This document shows, one piece after another, positions 33,800 to 45,735 of a DNA stretch of 64,000 nucleotides. The position numbers were made by a program, and so were the translations under genes. Under the pieces are notes generated by a model. That model ran no database searches. It was not told the origin of the DNA and was given only the letters and a program-made list of their open reading frames with translations. The stretch's first letter is position 1; each line of letters opens with the position of its first letter. The DNA is from Petaurus breviceps papuanus. Its lineage: Eukaryota; Chordata; Mammalia; Diprotodontia; Petauridae. The DNA lies in contig JAMXIF010000015.1 in NCBI GenBank assembly GCA_028583685.1, positions 62,873,445-62,937,444 of the forward strand. The letters run 5' to 3'.

Positions 33800-34185
33800 C
33801 AAGGGTGGGAAAACTTCAGGGTTAGGGTTAGGGTTAGGGTTAGGGTTAGGGTTAGTGGAATTAGGGTTAGGGTTAGTGGCGGAATTAGGGTTAGGGTTAG
33901 GGTTAGGGTTAGGGTTAGGGTTAGTGGCGGAATTAGGGTTAGGGTTAGTGGCGGAATTAGGGTTAGGGTTAGGGTTAGGGTTAGTGGCGGAATTAGGGTT
34001 AGGGTTAGGGTTAGGGTTAGGGAAAGTTAGGAAAAGTGTGGCCCTTGTATTAAATCCAAACTTCACAGAATGACCCCACTTAATAAAAGTGTTTGTTCTG
34101 CAAAACTTGAGCTCAGCCAAAAGGCCACATTGAGGGACCTAAAAGGTCACATGTGTGCTAAAGGCCACAGTTTCCCCACCCCTTG
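33800..34185. mobile_element. hAT-like non-autonomous DNA transposon holding a telomeric array
   Basis: Terminal inverted repeats are visible: 'caagggtgggaaaact' at 33800 against the reverse complement of 'cagtttccccaccccttg' ending at 34185. The right half (34030-34185) has the palindromic make-up of a small hAT element, with 'gtggcccttgtattaaatcc' and 'aaaaggccacattgaggg'. Most of the left half is replaced by TTAGGG repeats. No convincing 8-bp target duplication was found, so the family call is tentative. Confidence 0.6.
33819..34022. repeat. Interstitial telomeric repeat (TTAGGG)n, patterned
   Basis: About 200 bp of TTAGGG units run in one direction. Five breaks of the form 'ttagtggcggaa' (one shortened to 'ttagtggaa') lie near 33852, 33873, 33921, 33945 and 33981. 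The last four are spaced by 48, 24 and 36 bp, all multiples of 12. The long open frames on both strands here are products of the repeat. Confidence 0.95.
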
Positions 34186-34449
34186 GCTATAGCTTTGTAG
34201 CTTTGATTACATCAAAATATCTTTGATAGAACAAACTGGGTAAGGCTTAATTATTCTTCATATATTCGTTTCTGGTGTTAGATTTTCATTGTGCTTCTCT
34301 TGGCAGTAATAGAGATAGGAGTATTAACCAGCACTGGTCATACTTTCACTTATCCCCTAACTCACTGATCAAGACAAAAGAGTTGGAATTCCCCTTGTTT
34401 CCTATTTCTACTTCCAAGTTCATTGTCAATTAACATTGCTAATGGAAAT
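34186..34449. other. Stretch without recognised features
   Basis: No repeat or exon recognised. Confidence 0.4.
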
Positions 34450-36515
34450 CTCCTCCTTTGAGGTTCTTTCATTCCATTCCACCTAGTCAAAATTCTGGTG
34501 ACTGTTCAGGGCACTCCTCTTCTTTCCTCATTAAGTTGAGTACTGGCCCAGTCTTTTTATCCTCCCTAACTCCTTCCCCTATATTAGGGGATTTCACCCC
34601 ACACGTGAACATGCTAACACATGCATGCACACATGTATACATAAACACATGTATGTGCATGAACATACACGTATACATACACACACACACACACACATAC
34701 TCTTCAAATTACCTAATCTCCCACTTCCTCAGTTTATTTCCCAGGACCATCTCCTCCACTTCACCTCAGCTACATAAATAGTCATACCCTTGATCTTGCC
34801 ATCACCCACAAATGGATAAATCCTGAGTTCATGAACTTTGATATTCCATTATCTGAATACAATCAGTGTTCATTCCACCTCTCCCCATGCTTTCCAATCC
34901 TAAAACCTGTTCTTTGTCAACACAGTGACCTCTAATTCCTCAGCCTCTCAGTTCTTTTTCCAGGCTGTCAACCCTTTTCTCTTTATGATTTCCTCCCTTC
35001 TGCATCTCGAAAACTTAATAAAACAGTTAAATTGTATAGTACCCTGTTCTCTTGGGTCCTTTGCTCCCCTATTCAATCTCTGATCTTGCCCGCCCAAGAC
35101 TCAGCCTTGGATTGCTCTCACCATTCATTGCTTCTGAACAAAGCTGGCAAAAATCACAAATCCTTGCAGATTGGATTCATTACAAATGTATGTTATATAA
35201 TCTCAATTGGGACTCCCTCACATCAAGACAACCTGTTTACACTTCACTAATTGAATCACTATTCAATTCACCACAGAAACTTATACAAACCTTTTCATCC
35301 CTTCTCAGACTTCTTACAGATCTCCGTCTCAGTTGAGAACCTTGTCTCATATTTCACTGAAAATACGGAGGCCATTTACCAAGAGTTCCATCTTCTCCTC
35401 TCCTTCTTATCTTGCATCAGTCAGATGCCTTCTGAAGTTATTTTTCCTTTCGCCCTTATTATACAGGAAGAGGTGGGGTAGACCAGGGGAAACCCTTCTT
35501 CATGTGCAAGTGATCCTACTTCATCCTTTCTTTTCTGGCAGACTACCCAATCTATCATTCCATTTCTCCTCATCTACTAGTTGATTGTCTACTGCCTACA
35601 AACAACTTATGTCAACTTCATCCTTGAAAACAAAACAAAACAGAAAAGAAAAACATAGCCTGAACTTGATATATCAATATCTACTTGCAATTGTTCCATA
35701 TCTCTCCTCCCTTTTCTGCCTAAACTACTTGAAATGGATGTTAAAAATAATTGCCTTCTACTCTTCTGAATTCTCTACATGTTGACTTCTGACCTCTGCT
35801 GTCTTCTGTCAATCCAGTGCCTGCACTCTGGTGGAGGCAGACATTACCTCATATCTTGACTCTTGTCATAACTTACTGGTTGTTAAAGATCAACTTGTCT
35901 TTCCATATTCAAGTCCATATTACACTCATTTGTCAAACTGATCTCCAAAAACACAGATCTGACAATATCACTCCTATTCAATGAAATCCAGCGGCTTGTT
36001 ATATAACATCTAAAATGAAAAAAAAATGAAAACTCTTCATAACCAAGCCCATTCCTAGCTTTTCCAGCCTTCTTAAGTCTTACTCATCCCCATATACTCT
36101 TCAATCCAGTGACACTGGTTTCTTGCTGTTGACCACATAAGCTACTCCATCTCCTGACTCTTCATTTCACTGGATGTCCCCTAATCCTGGAACTCCCCCA
36201 CATCCCATCCCCCCATAGAGGCCTTCTGGTTTCCTTGGCTTTCTTAAAGTCCTAGCCAAAATCCTACCTTCTACAAGAAGTCTTTATCAATCACCATTAA
36301 TATTAATGTTGTTCCTATGTTAATCTTCTCAAATTTATCCTCTATATTTCTTGTTTTTAAATAGTTATTTTCACGCAGTCTCCCCAATGAGACTTTGAGC
36401 TCCTTGAAAGCATGGACAGTCTTTTATCTTTCTTTGTTTTCCCATCACTCAGAATAGTGAATGACACATGGTATCTATTAACTTAATAAATGGTTATTAC
36501 CATTATTTGTTATAT
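34450..36515 (+). mobile_element. Long L2 LINE fragment (ORF2 parts and 3' end)
   Basis: The left part holds endonuclease-like sequence in broken frames, for example 'YINSHTLDLAITHKWINPEF' around 34770-34830 (the L2/CR1 'HTLDLVIT' segment). The right part (35950-36515) follows the L2 3' region, with 'ctcctattcaatgaaatcca', 'cacgcagtctccccaatgag' and the end 'tgaatgacacatggtatc' and 'aataaatggttatta'. A CA/TG-rich simple repeat (34610-34700) sits inside. At about 2 kb it is long for an L2 relic; all frames are broken. Confidence 0.65.
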
Positions 36516-37298
36516 CTATAGGCCAGAAGCATCTCTCTGGAAAAGTATTAAGTATATTCTTGACACAGTGAAATGAAAATAATTTGCTTTCCAGATGATT
36601 TGTTCCCTTTCATTATTTTCATGTCAATTATTTATCAAATATTCCTATGGAAGCCAAGGGGATCTCATTCTAAATATCTAAAAGACCACTTTGGTCTGAT
36701 CAGTTAGAAGAGGCAGCACAGGCCTTGACTTCATTTAATTCTTTTAAACAAAGTGTTTTTTTCCCAAGCAATTTAACTGTCTCCAAGTGGCAGTTTCTTT
36801 TGTTTGATCTTGTCTTTACTGAAAATACAAACATACATTAAAACCGTCATATTTATGGTACTTAATATTTTCTGGCCTTATACTTGATGAAGAAATAAAA
36901 ATGTCCTTGCTACATCATATCAAACCAGAAGGAATCTCAGCCAACAAATGCTGCACCCCTGGCATATCTATCTACATACACAGACACATGCATATTTAAG
37001 TGTGTGCATATATTTACATACATACGTGTTTATATGTATACATGCATATACATATGAGATACATATACATAATATGCATATATGTACATATATTTATTTC
37101 ACTCTGGAAGCATTTGCCTAGATCTATTATGCAACTGGTAAATCAGTTTTTTAAGCTTACTTCATTGGTATCTTCATCAGAATTCAACTAAAGGAAAAGT
37201 ATTTTTTTTTATTAAGTTGGATTTCTGTTCAAATGAGATGCTTCCATGATGTATACACAGATTAGTTTTATCTTAAACATAATGTACATTTAAGATTT
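36516..37298. other. Stretch with little recognised content
   Basis: Only a (CATA)n / (TATG)n-type simple repeat at about 36965-37095 was recognised. Confidence 0.5.
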
Positions 37299-40200
37299 AG
37301 AAAATATTCTTTTATTTATTTTTTAATAAATGCTTTATTAACTTCTACTTTACATCATTCATTTCTGCAAGATTTTGAGTTGGAAATTTTCTCCTATCCA
37401 CCACCCCAAAATAGCGATCCCACTGGATATCCCCTCCTCTAATCTGCTCTATCCAATATCTTCTCCCAAACCTCCTCCAACTTTCCAGTAGGGCACAGTG
37501 GAACTCTATGCCCCAGTGCCTGTTTATAATATTTCCGAGTTACATGTAAAATACTATTGATAATAGTGTATATATATATAAATATTTGATTTTAAAACTT
37601 GGAATTCCAGATTCATTCCCTTCCTCCCTTGTCACCCACTCTTACTGGGAAGATAAGCAATTCAGTATAGGTTGTACATGTGTAGCTATGTAAAACATTT
37701 CCATACTGAATATATTGTAAAAGACTAACTATATTTCCATTCCTACTATCCCACCTCCCATTTATTCTATTCTCTACTGTCATCCTGTCCCTTTTCAAAA
37801 GTAGGTGCTTCTAATTTCCCTCTCCCCCAGACTGCCCTCCCTTCCATAGTCCCCCCTCTCATCCTCTTCTCCCCCTACTCTCCCGTAGGGTGAGATACCG
37901 TTATTAGTGTGTATGTCATTCCCTCCCTAAGCCAAATTCAATGAGAATAAGGTTGATCAATTCCCTTTTGCCTTCCTATTCTTCCCCTCCATTGAAACCA
38001 TTTTCCCTTTCCTCTTCTATATAAGATAGTTTACCCCAATCTGTCTCTCCCCATCTCCTCTCTTTATATTCCTCTCTCACCTCTTAATTTCACCTTTTAC
38101 TTATCATCCCTTCCCATTAAACTGGTCCTGTGCCCTCTATCTATGTATACCTGTACACATATATACACACATTCATATATGTATTCGTATGCCCATATAA
38201 CCTCCTATATAGACATATGTGTGTGTGTACACACATTTCTATTCCCTTCAATTACTCTAATACTGAGAATGGTTTCATAAATTATAATTACCATTTTTTC
38301 CATGTAGGAATGTAAATAGTTCAACTTTGATAAGTTTCGTATGATTTCTTTTCCCTGTTTACCTTCTTATGCTTCTCTTGATGCTTATATCTTAGTGTCA
38401 AATTTTCTATTTAACTCTGTTTTTTTTTTTTATCAAGAATGCTTGAACGTCCTCTTTCCACTGAATGACCATATTTTCCTCTGAAACATAATATACAGTT
38501 TTGTTGGTTAGGTGATTCTTGGTTTTAATCCCAGCTCTTTTGCCCTCCAGAATATCATATTCCAAGCCCTTCAATCCCTCAGTGTAGAAGCTTCCAGAAT
38601 CATGTGTTATTCTGATTGTGTTTCCACAATATTCAAATTGTTTCTTCCTGGCTGCCTTTAATATCCTCTCCTTGATCTAGGAATTCTGGAACCTGGCTAT
38701 AATATTACTAGAAGTTTTCTTTTTGGAATCTTTTTTCAGGAGGTCATCAGTGGATTCTTTCAACTGGTATTATGCCTCCTGGTTCTAAAGCATAAGGGCA
38801 ATTTTCTTTGATAATTTCTTGAAGGTTGATTTATAGGTTATTTTTTTTAACATGGCTTTTAGGTAGTCAATAATTTTTAAATTATCTCTCCTGCATCTAT
38901 TTTCCAGGTCAGTGGTTTTCCCAATGAGATATATCACAGTACCTTCTATTCTTTCATTTGTTTGGATCTGTTTAACAGCATCTTGATTTCTCATAAAGTC
39001 ACTAGCTTCCATTTGCTCCAATATAATTCTGAAGGAATGATTCTCTTCAGTGAGCTTTTGAGATTCTTTTTCCATCTGGCAAATTTGGCTTTTTAAGGCA
39101 TTCTTCTCCTCATTGCCTTTTTGAGCTTCTTTTGCCATTTGAGTTAGTCTATTTTTTAAGGTGTTATTTTCTTCAGTCAGGTTATTGACTCTCATTTCAT
39201 TTTCTTGCATTGTTCCATTTCTCTTCTCAAGTTTTCCTCCACTTCTCTTATTTGATTTTCAAAATCCTTTTTAAGCTTCTCTATGTTCTGTAATCAGCTC
39301 ATATTTTTTTGAAAGCTTTTGGTGCAGGAGTTCTGACTTCATTGTCTTCCTTCTGTTCCATGCTTTGATCCTTTTTTGTCCCCAAAATAGGAGTGTAAAG
39401 TTGGGTTGCTCTGTTTGCTTTGCTTCCTTTGCCTTCTCATGTTGCCACTCAATTACTCGACTTTTGGGCTTTTTGCCACAGTTGGACTCTGCTACCAGAC
39501 AGGGAAGCTTTGTACCAAATACTGGGGTTTTCTCAGCTGCCAAAGGTATTAGTTGGGTGCCCTCTATGCAGCCTCCACATGCTCTGGCAAGCTGGTCACA
39601 CAGCCCAGGGCCTCCACCCTAGACAGTGATCCAGATCCAAGCAGTTTAAAGCAAGAGCGATTTCCCCTCAGACTGGTCACTTTGTCCCCCTAAACTCTGC
39701 AGGCCAGGAGCTGAAGCTACCATGTGGTGGTGGCTGCACAGCCATGGCGCCTCAGTGGCTTCTCCCTTCAGGGGATAAAGGCCAGACCGCACTTCCAAAC
39801 TACTGCATCCCAAAGTCCACGCTACATTGAACTATCACTTTGTCTTTAGCATCTATGGGTTAATAATTCTGGAAACCACCATAGCTGCTTGTGATCTAAA
39901 GTCCCTCCAGCCAGGGACTGGTCAGCCCACCCTGAGGCTAAAATCTCAGTTTGCATGGGGTTGGGGTAGGCTCTCAGAGTGCTGTCCTGGCCATTTCCTG
40001 CTGGTCTGCCGGGCTGTCCTCAGTGGGAGGTTAGCTTTTCTGTGTCATTTTGTGCTTTCTGATCCCCCACTCCTTTTTAAAGGCACTAATTCAAGAAGGA
40101 ATTACTGTGGTAGCAATAAATGTTTCATGCCTTTTCAATGTGGTCATATGGCCAGCTCTGCAGGAAAGGTCTTTCTCACTGGACTAGGAAGAGAGAAAGG

Positions 40201-40387
40201 TACAAGAACAGCAGCCAGCTTCACAGTACCAGGTCTGCACCAAGGCTACAAATCCCAGGGCAATGCACCAATAAATTCCAGCTCTCCTGGAAGCCAGCTT
40301 TCCCAAAGGCAAGCAGGAAGAGCAGCAGTCCCACCCCCAGCACAGGCCACCAGTAGGGCCCTACCTCATCGCTCAGAAAATATTCTT
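37299..40387 (-). mobile_element. ORF1-only L1 derivative (HAL1-like), exact 13-bp TSD
   Basis: Exact target duplications 'agaaaatattctt' lie at 37299-37311 and 40375-40387. The body (37312-40374, 3.06 kb, minus strand) has 5' sequence (40374-39441), ORF1 (39440 to about 38430), a spacer (about 38430-37800) that matches the one before ORF2 in full L1s, and a 3' region. The 3' region has two parts, the common L1 3' UTR ('tacatgtaactcggaaata' in sense) and a specific end ('aactcaaaatcttgcagaaa' in sense) with an A-rich tail. The specific end is also present in the copy at 5811. ORF2 is absent. The first 300 bases (40374-40075) match no other L1 5' end in the window. Confidence 0.8.
38430..39440 (-). 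pseudogene. L1-type ORF1 of the derivative, decayed
   Basis: The start is MRRQRKQSKQS at 39440, with 'NPTLHSYFGDK' at residues 12-22 (39375-39407). A coiled coil with regular heptads follows at 38785-39210 ('EENNTLKNRLTQMAKEAQKG', 'EEKNALKSQICQMEKESQKL'), then the core 'LENRCRRDNLKIIDYLKAM'. The reading breaks after 38785, and the C-terminal part (38430-38780) is in other frames. Role in life: RNA binding and trimer formation. Confidence 0.75.
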
Positions 40388-40799
40388 AATCCATTTGAAA
40401 TGTCATAGAAATAAAATCAAATTTCTCTAGGTTTGGGAATTTTTGCAAATTATTTACTTTGTGTATGCATGATTATTTGAACAAACTTAATTAGTAGCGG
40501 TAGTAACTTATCTTTGCTCTGAGGGCAGTGAACTTTCTCACTCCCATTATGATTTCTGTATGGAGAACATATATTGAAAGGTCAAGTAAGGAAAATATTT
40601 GGCACTTCACCACCACAAATTAGAACTCTACAAGACTTTTGATAGGCTAAAAGAAACCTAGTGAATTAACAGATACTTTAAGATTAAATTTGCATATTCA
40701 GATGGAATTTGACAGAATTAATTCTTATAATATGTGTGTGTGGGTGTGTATTCTCATTGTCACACTTTTACTTACTACCTTCTATGGGCCACAATATCA
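40388..40799. other. Stretch without recognised features
   Basis: Only a short (TG)n at 40732-40750 was seen. Confidence 0.4.
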
Positions 40800-40965
40800 T
40801 GAAGTATACACTGGCTTATCTACTTCTTAACTGAGTAACCTTGGACAAGTCACTTCCCACTCTGAGTCTCAGTTTCTTCATTTGTAAAATTACCTGTAAA
40901 ATGAAAACATTGGATGAGATCTTCACCAAAGTTCCTCCTATCTTTAAATTTCTACACTTCCATTC
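40800..40965 (+). repeat. MIR/THER-type SINE
   Basis: 'gagtaaccttggacaagtca', 'ctcagtttcttcatttgtaa' and 'aaacattggatgagatcttc' give the core and tail. Confidence 0.7.
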
Positions 40966-43305
40966 CATTCTATTGTCTAGATTAGAGTTCAGAAAAATAG
41001 TTGCTGAAGTAGGCTAGGAAAGGTTTTGCTCCTCATGATAAAAGATTTCTCCCTTAAAAATGATTATAGTCAATCTGCCACTGATTAAGAAGCCAAGTGT
41101 CCTTGGACTGTTTGCTCTGATTTTCAATCTGACATTTCATAAAATAAAATATTCCAAAAAAGGTGGAACAAAGAAACTGCAGTCTCATCAACACAATATT
41201 GAAAATTCCCAATCAAACAAGACCACAAATAACTGCAATCATTATAATGAGACTTTGTAATAACCTCCTTCAGTAGGTCATGGCAAAGCATCCATTTGAA
41301 TTCTTGATGCTTCTGAAAATTTTCATTTTAAAAATGCTGTGATTGGAGGGCTGCAGATCATAGCCAATTTTATTTTGTGTACTTATATGATGCCTTAGAA
41401 TAATCTTCACAAATATTATTAGCAATTTTGGAATTCTTTCACCACCTCCACATATTTCCTTCCTTTTCCACATGCTTCTCCAAGAGATTTTGATATATTT
41501 ACCTTCTAGGAATACCTGATTCCCAGGTTGAAAGGTTCACCCATGTTATTAAAGGCTATGAAAAGTGCTCAGGAAAAAAATATGGAAGAAATAGGAAGCC
41601 TACAGGTAGAATAGTAAAAAAAAAAAAAAAGCCAAATGAGAGGAAAACATGAAAAATTTCTATTCAAGCCAAGTCAAAAAAATCTCTTAGAAACAATGGC
41701 ATATGTGGATTTTCAGACTCAACGATTGCCAGTACCATAAAAGGCAGTATTTTCCACATCTTCACCTAGAAGTCAATCATCATGAAGGAGATTTAAAGGA
41801 ACTAATACACTTTGGGAGTATTTCTGCTAATAATTGAAATTTCAATTATCAATTGGTCTGTTAACTAGGAGAGTCTTAATTTTCTATTTTATCAGTTCAG
41901 AGATAAAACAATTAAAGTCATAAAACCAGATATCAGAGGTAAAATATTAGATGCTAAAGAAAATTCAGAAGTCATTTATAGAGGTGGAAAACATCCCTCC
42001 ATTATTATTTTACAATGGTTGACAAGAGTACCCTTGGGAAAATTACAAAGTTATAGTTTGGAAACTGACTTTCATCATTTTTTCATCTATTTCCCTCGAA
42101 ATTATTCACTAAGAAACAAAAGTATCATTAGTAGAAAAGGGATGAGTAAAAAATTGTTTTGACACTTGACTAGAATGCATTTTTTCTCGGAAAGATCTCT
42201 TTTAGTCATGGGAAATATGAACGGGGGAAACATTCCATTTCTTCTTATGGAGTAACATGAATCTTCATAGGGATATTATTGATGCTGTAAACACTCACAG
42301 TTCAACATGGGCTTTATTTAGGATTTTTTATTGCTTTTTTTTCTTTAGTGTTTATTATGCATGTGTAAATAATTCCTTTAAAGGGACTGTTTGGTACTTG
42401 TGCATTTGCTTACAGTGGATTTTTTTAAATGCAGGATAGAAGTAATGAAAAATCTACTCACCAAATTAAGAGTAACAGATGGGTACTTCAGAGAACACCA
42501 GTGAAACTTTCATAACTAAAGATAGGTATTTTTCTTGTGAAATTCCTATGTCTCCAATTCTCCCCATGTCACTCTCTGCAATTACCTCTGAACCAATTTT
42601 CTCTGAAGAGTTAAACTACATTTCTGAGACTATCTGATTTGTTCTTCTAATTATCATTCAAATAATTTTACTTATAGGTATGAAAACAGTCAAAGGAACT
42701 TCCAACCATCTCAGACATCTCTGTGGATCAGAGGTCAAGATAGGAAGGGTATGTTGATTTACTATTTTTTTTAATCTTTTCATTAAGTATTCACATATTC
42801 AACTGAATGTAGCAAATTGGAGAGCAACATGCATAAGTATTTTTTACTGAAACTTGTCAAAACTGATGTGTTATATTAATATCATTTTAAGAAAACACAA
42901 AGGTGACCTATGCCAATAGCTTAGGTCATAGAAATTCACCTGTTTTGGAAAAAGAATTTTAAAATTAGGTTTTGGTATACATAATTTTAAATTGTTAGTC
43001 ATTGGGGATTGGGAAGGTATTTATCTTCATATAGGGTAATGTGATTTCATTTAGAAAACTATTTTCAAGATACTTTAGACATAAATACATATAGAAATGT
43101 TAAGACTGTGACTCATATAACAATAAAATAAAAATAGTCAAAATTATTCAGATAATTTGGTACCAAATTGCTAACTATTAGGAGGGGGTACAAAGCATAT
43201 TTTTGTTATGCTATAACTATATTACTTTTTCTGCAGAAAGGGCATTTTGATATATATGTATTCTGCTCTCCTTTTCTCTTTTTTTATGTTAAGACAGACT
43301 TATTT
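40966..43305. other. Repeat-poor stretch, no gene recognised
   Basis: Over 2.3 kb no interspersed repeat was recognised, unusual in this window. No open frame is longer than 67 codons and none has a familiar motif. It could hold conserved non-coding sequence; nothing in the sequence itself proves that. Confidence 0.4.
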
Positions 43306-43309
43306 CTGA

Positions 43310-43738
43310 CACTTCTGTCAGCTAGGAAGCATGGTGGATAGAGTGCTGGTTTGGAGTCAGGAAGATCTGAATTGGAATTCTTTCTCATAATACATAATTG
43401 AGATAGAACCTTGGAAAAGTTACACAAACTCTCTCAGCTTTAGTTTCCTTCTCTGTAAAAAGGAAATAGAAATAATACCTGTTTCATATATGTGAGGACC
43501 AAATTATGAAGATCAAATTAAGCTAGGGAGGTATAGGGCTAAAGTTTTGAATTTGGAGTCAGGAGCACCTGAATTTAAATGCTGCCTCAAACTCCAGCCA
43601 TGTGATCCTAGGCAAATCACTTCAACATTCTCAAGCTTCAGTTTCTTCATCAGAAATATGGAATAAAAAAACCACTTACCTCACAGGAGTGTTAAACAAA
43701 TGTAAAGTACTTTGCAGATCTTACAGTGCTATATAAAT

Positions 43739-43772
<34 letters not shown>
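43310..43772 (+). repeat. Two MIR/THER-type SINEs and a (CAT)n run
   Basis: Copy one (about 43312-43500) has 'ggtggatagagtgctggttt' and 'ttagtttccttctctgtaaa'. Copy two (about 43515-43740) has 'gagtcaggagcacctgaatt', 'cttcagtttcttcatcag' and 'cagtgctatataaatatcat'. It ends in (CAT)10 at 43741-43770. Confidence 0.75.
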
Positions 43773-44319
43773 CAGGATTACAAATAAATGCCATGATTAG
43801 AGGTTTCAAAGGAATCACTTAGAAACCTAATCACTTTGTCGATAATGGCAAAATATAAGTAAATATTAATAAAGATTTTGGAATCTATGGAGTTATCTAC
43901 ACTGCTTTTCATCATAATGCACAAAAACGATCTTATTTTTAGGTACTGCTACTATTTAACAAAGGCAGTAATGATTTAAAAGGAAAAACAAATTGGTTTT
44001 TAGAGTTATCATTGGTAACCACTTAAGATATTATAGACAAAGAAACTATGGGTTAAAAAAATATCCAAGAGGCAGATAATGTTTTACATAGGGGGAAAAG
44101 GAATCTTTAGGAATAGAAAATTTAACATTTAGAAAAAATATTTATATTAGAAGAATCTCTTTGTAAAATATTACTAGAGTTGTGCTGCTCCTCTGAGTCT
44201 TCTCAATATTACCAAGAGAGTGATTAAATGTTAAAAATAAGCAGAAGTGAAATGTCCTATTTCTGCTCTAATTTCTTTTCCTTTTTTAGGCTCTAGATTT
44301 TATTTGCTGCCCAGAAAAC
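43773..44319. other. Stretch without recognised features
   Basis: No repeat or exon recognised. Confidence 0.4.
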
Positions 44320-44329
44320 NNNNNNNNNN
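44320..44329. other. Assembly gap of 10 N
   Basis: Ten N lie 51 bases before a long (GAAA)n tract. The true gap size is not known from the sequence. Confidence 1.
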
Positions 44330-44380
44330 TAGCCTATTGCTTCAGTTCAAAAGGCCAGGAAGCTCCAAGAAGAAAGAAAT

Positions 44381-44534
<154 letters not shown>

Positions 44535-45735
44535 CTGGGCCATGAATGAAAAAATCAACACCAAAACATTGTTGTAAACCAAGAAGGGTTTGGATTCCAA
44601 AGTATATTTTTCCAATTTTTCTTTCCAAAAGTCTTCATCCTGGTGCTGACAAGATTGTGCACCACCATGAATCAATGCATGATGAGAGCAGTTGATACTT
44701 GTGCAACATAATGCCACTACATAAAAGCCTGCTCAGGCAAGTCAAAGCTGGTGCATACACCATTTATGCCCTGTAGCCTTAGCACAAATAGAAAGATCTC
44801 TATGAGACAGAGGAAGAGTGGGGATATGTGTCAGAACAGTGGGCAGCTGCCAGAACTCAAGGACTTATCAGAAGGGAATCTCTGGGAAGTGCAACAGAGA
44901 AAATTCTTCTTTTTCTTTATTTTTTTTTTCTGGTTTCTTTAACCAAAAAAAGTTTGCTCTGCTTTCTCTGTGTGTTTCTGTCTCTGACTCTTTCTGTGTC
45001 TCCCCTCCATCTCCCTTCTGTGTTTATTATCTCTGAGTTTTTGCTCCCATTTTTTGCAAGAAACAAAAGCATGATTTTTGTCCAAATGTAGAGGATAATG
45101 AGAACTCCAGACAACATAATGAGAAAAATGCCACCATGATTGGTCTGATGGAGCAAGGAGATCTTTATTTCCTCTGGCAGAGCAATTACTTAAGGAATTC
45201 TAGTGTTCCACAGCTCCAGGGATTTGTCAAAACACTCAGTTGAGTCCTAATCCTTACTAACCTTCACTTAACCTATCTCTTGTGGTAAATTCCACAATGT
45301 ATCTTAGCCACGTTTCCTTTCTCTTGGTGCTTGTGGATTGATTGATGGCCAAACTCTCTCATCTTTTCTATAGTTTGAGAACGATGCTTTAAATAACAAG
45401 ATGTCATTATGCATTTCTTTCATTTTTCAAACTCTATTTGACTTTCCCCCAATTGGCTGTGATACATACACATATTTTCTCCCTTAAACATTTTCTCAAC
45501 CTTTCCTCCTATCTTAAAAAATAAGTCTCAGATAAGAAGAAGTTAAATGATACAAAAGAATATTAGCACGGATGTTAGGGGGAAAGCATGTAGCAAAATA
45601 TTCTTTTTTTTCTTGTTCCCTACTAATTTTTGTTTACTAAAATAAAGCAAATTTTGGTCAAAATGGGTCCAAAACCAAAATATTTGGAGTATCTACTTTA
45701 ATATACTTTTCATGTATAGGAGAGGACTGTATAAA
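44535..45735. other. Stretch without recognised features
   Basis: No clear repeat or exon. A 'ctttctctgtgtgtttctgt' pyrimidine-rich part lies at 44960-45020. Confidence 0.4.

Noticed and set aside
33746-34120. Long open frames on both strands made of Asn-Pro or Gly-Leu repeats
   Set aside because: They are translations of the TTAGGG array; any 6-bp repeat without a stop stays open.
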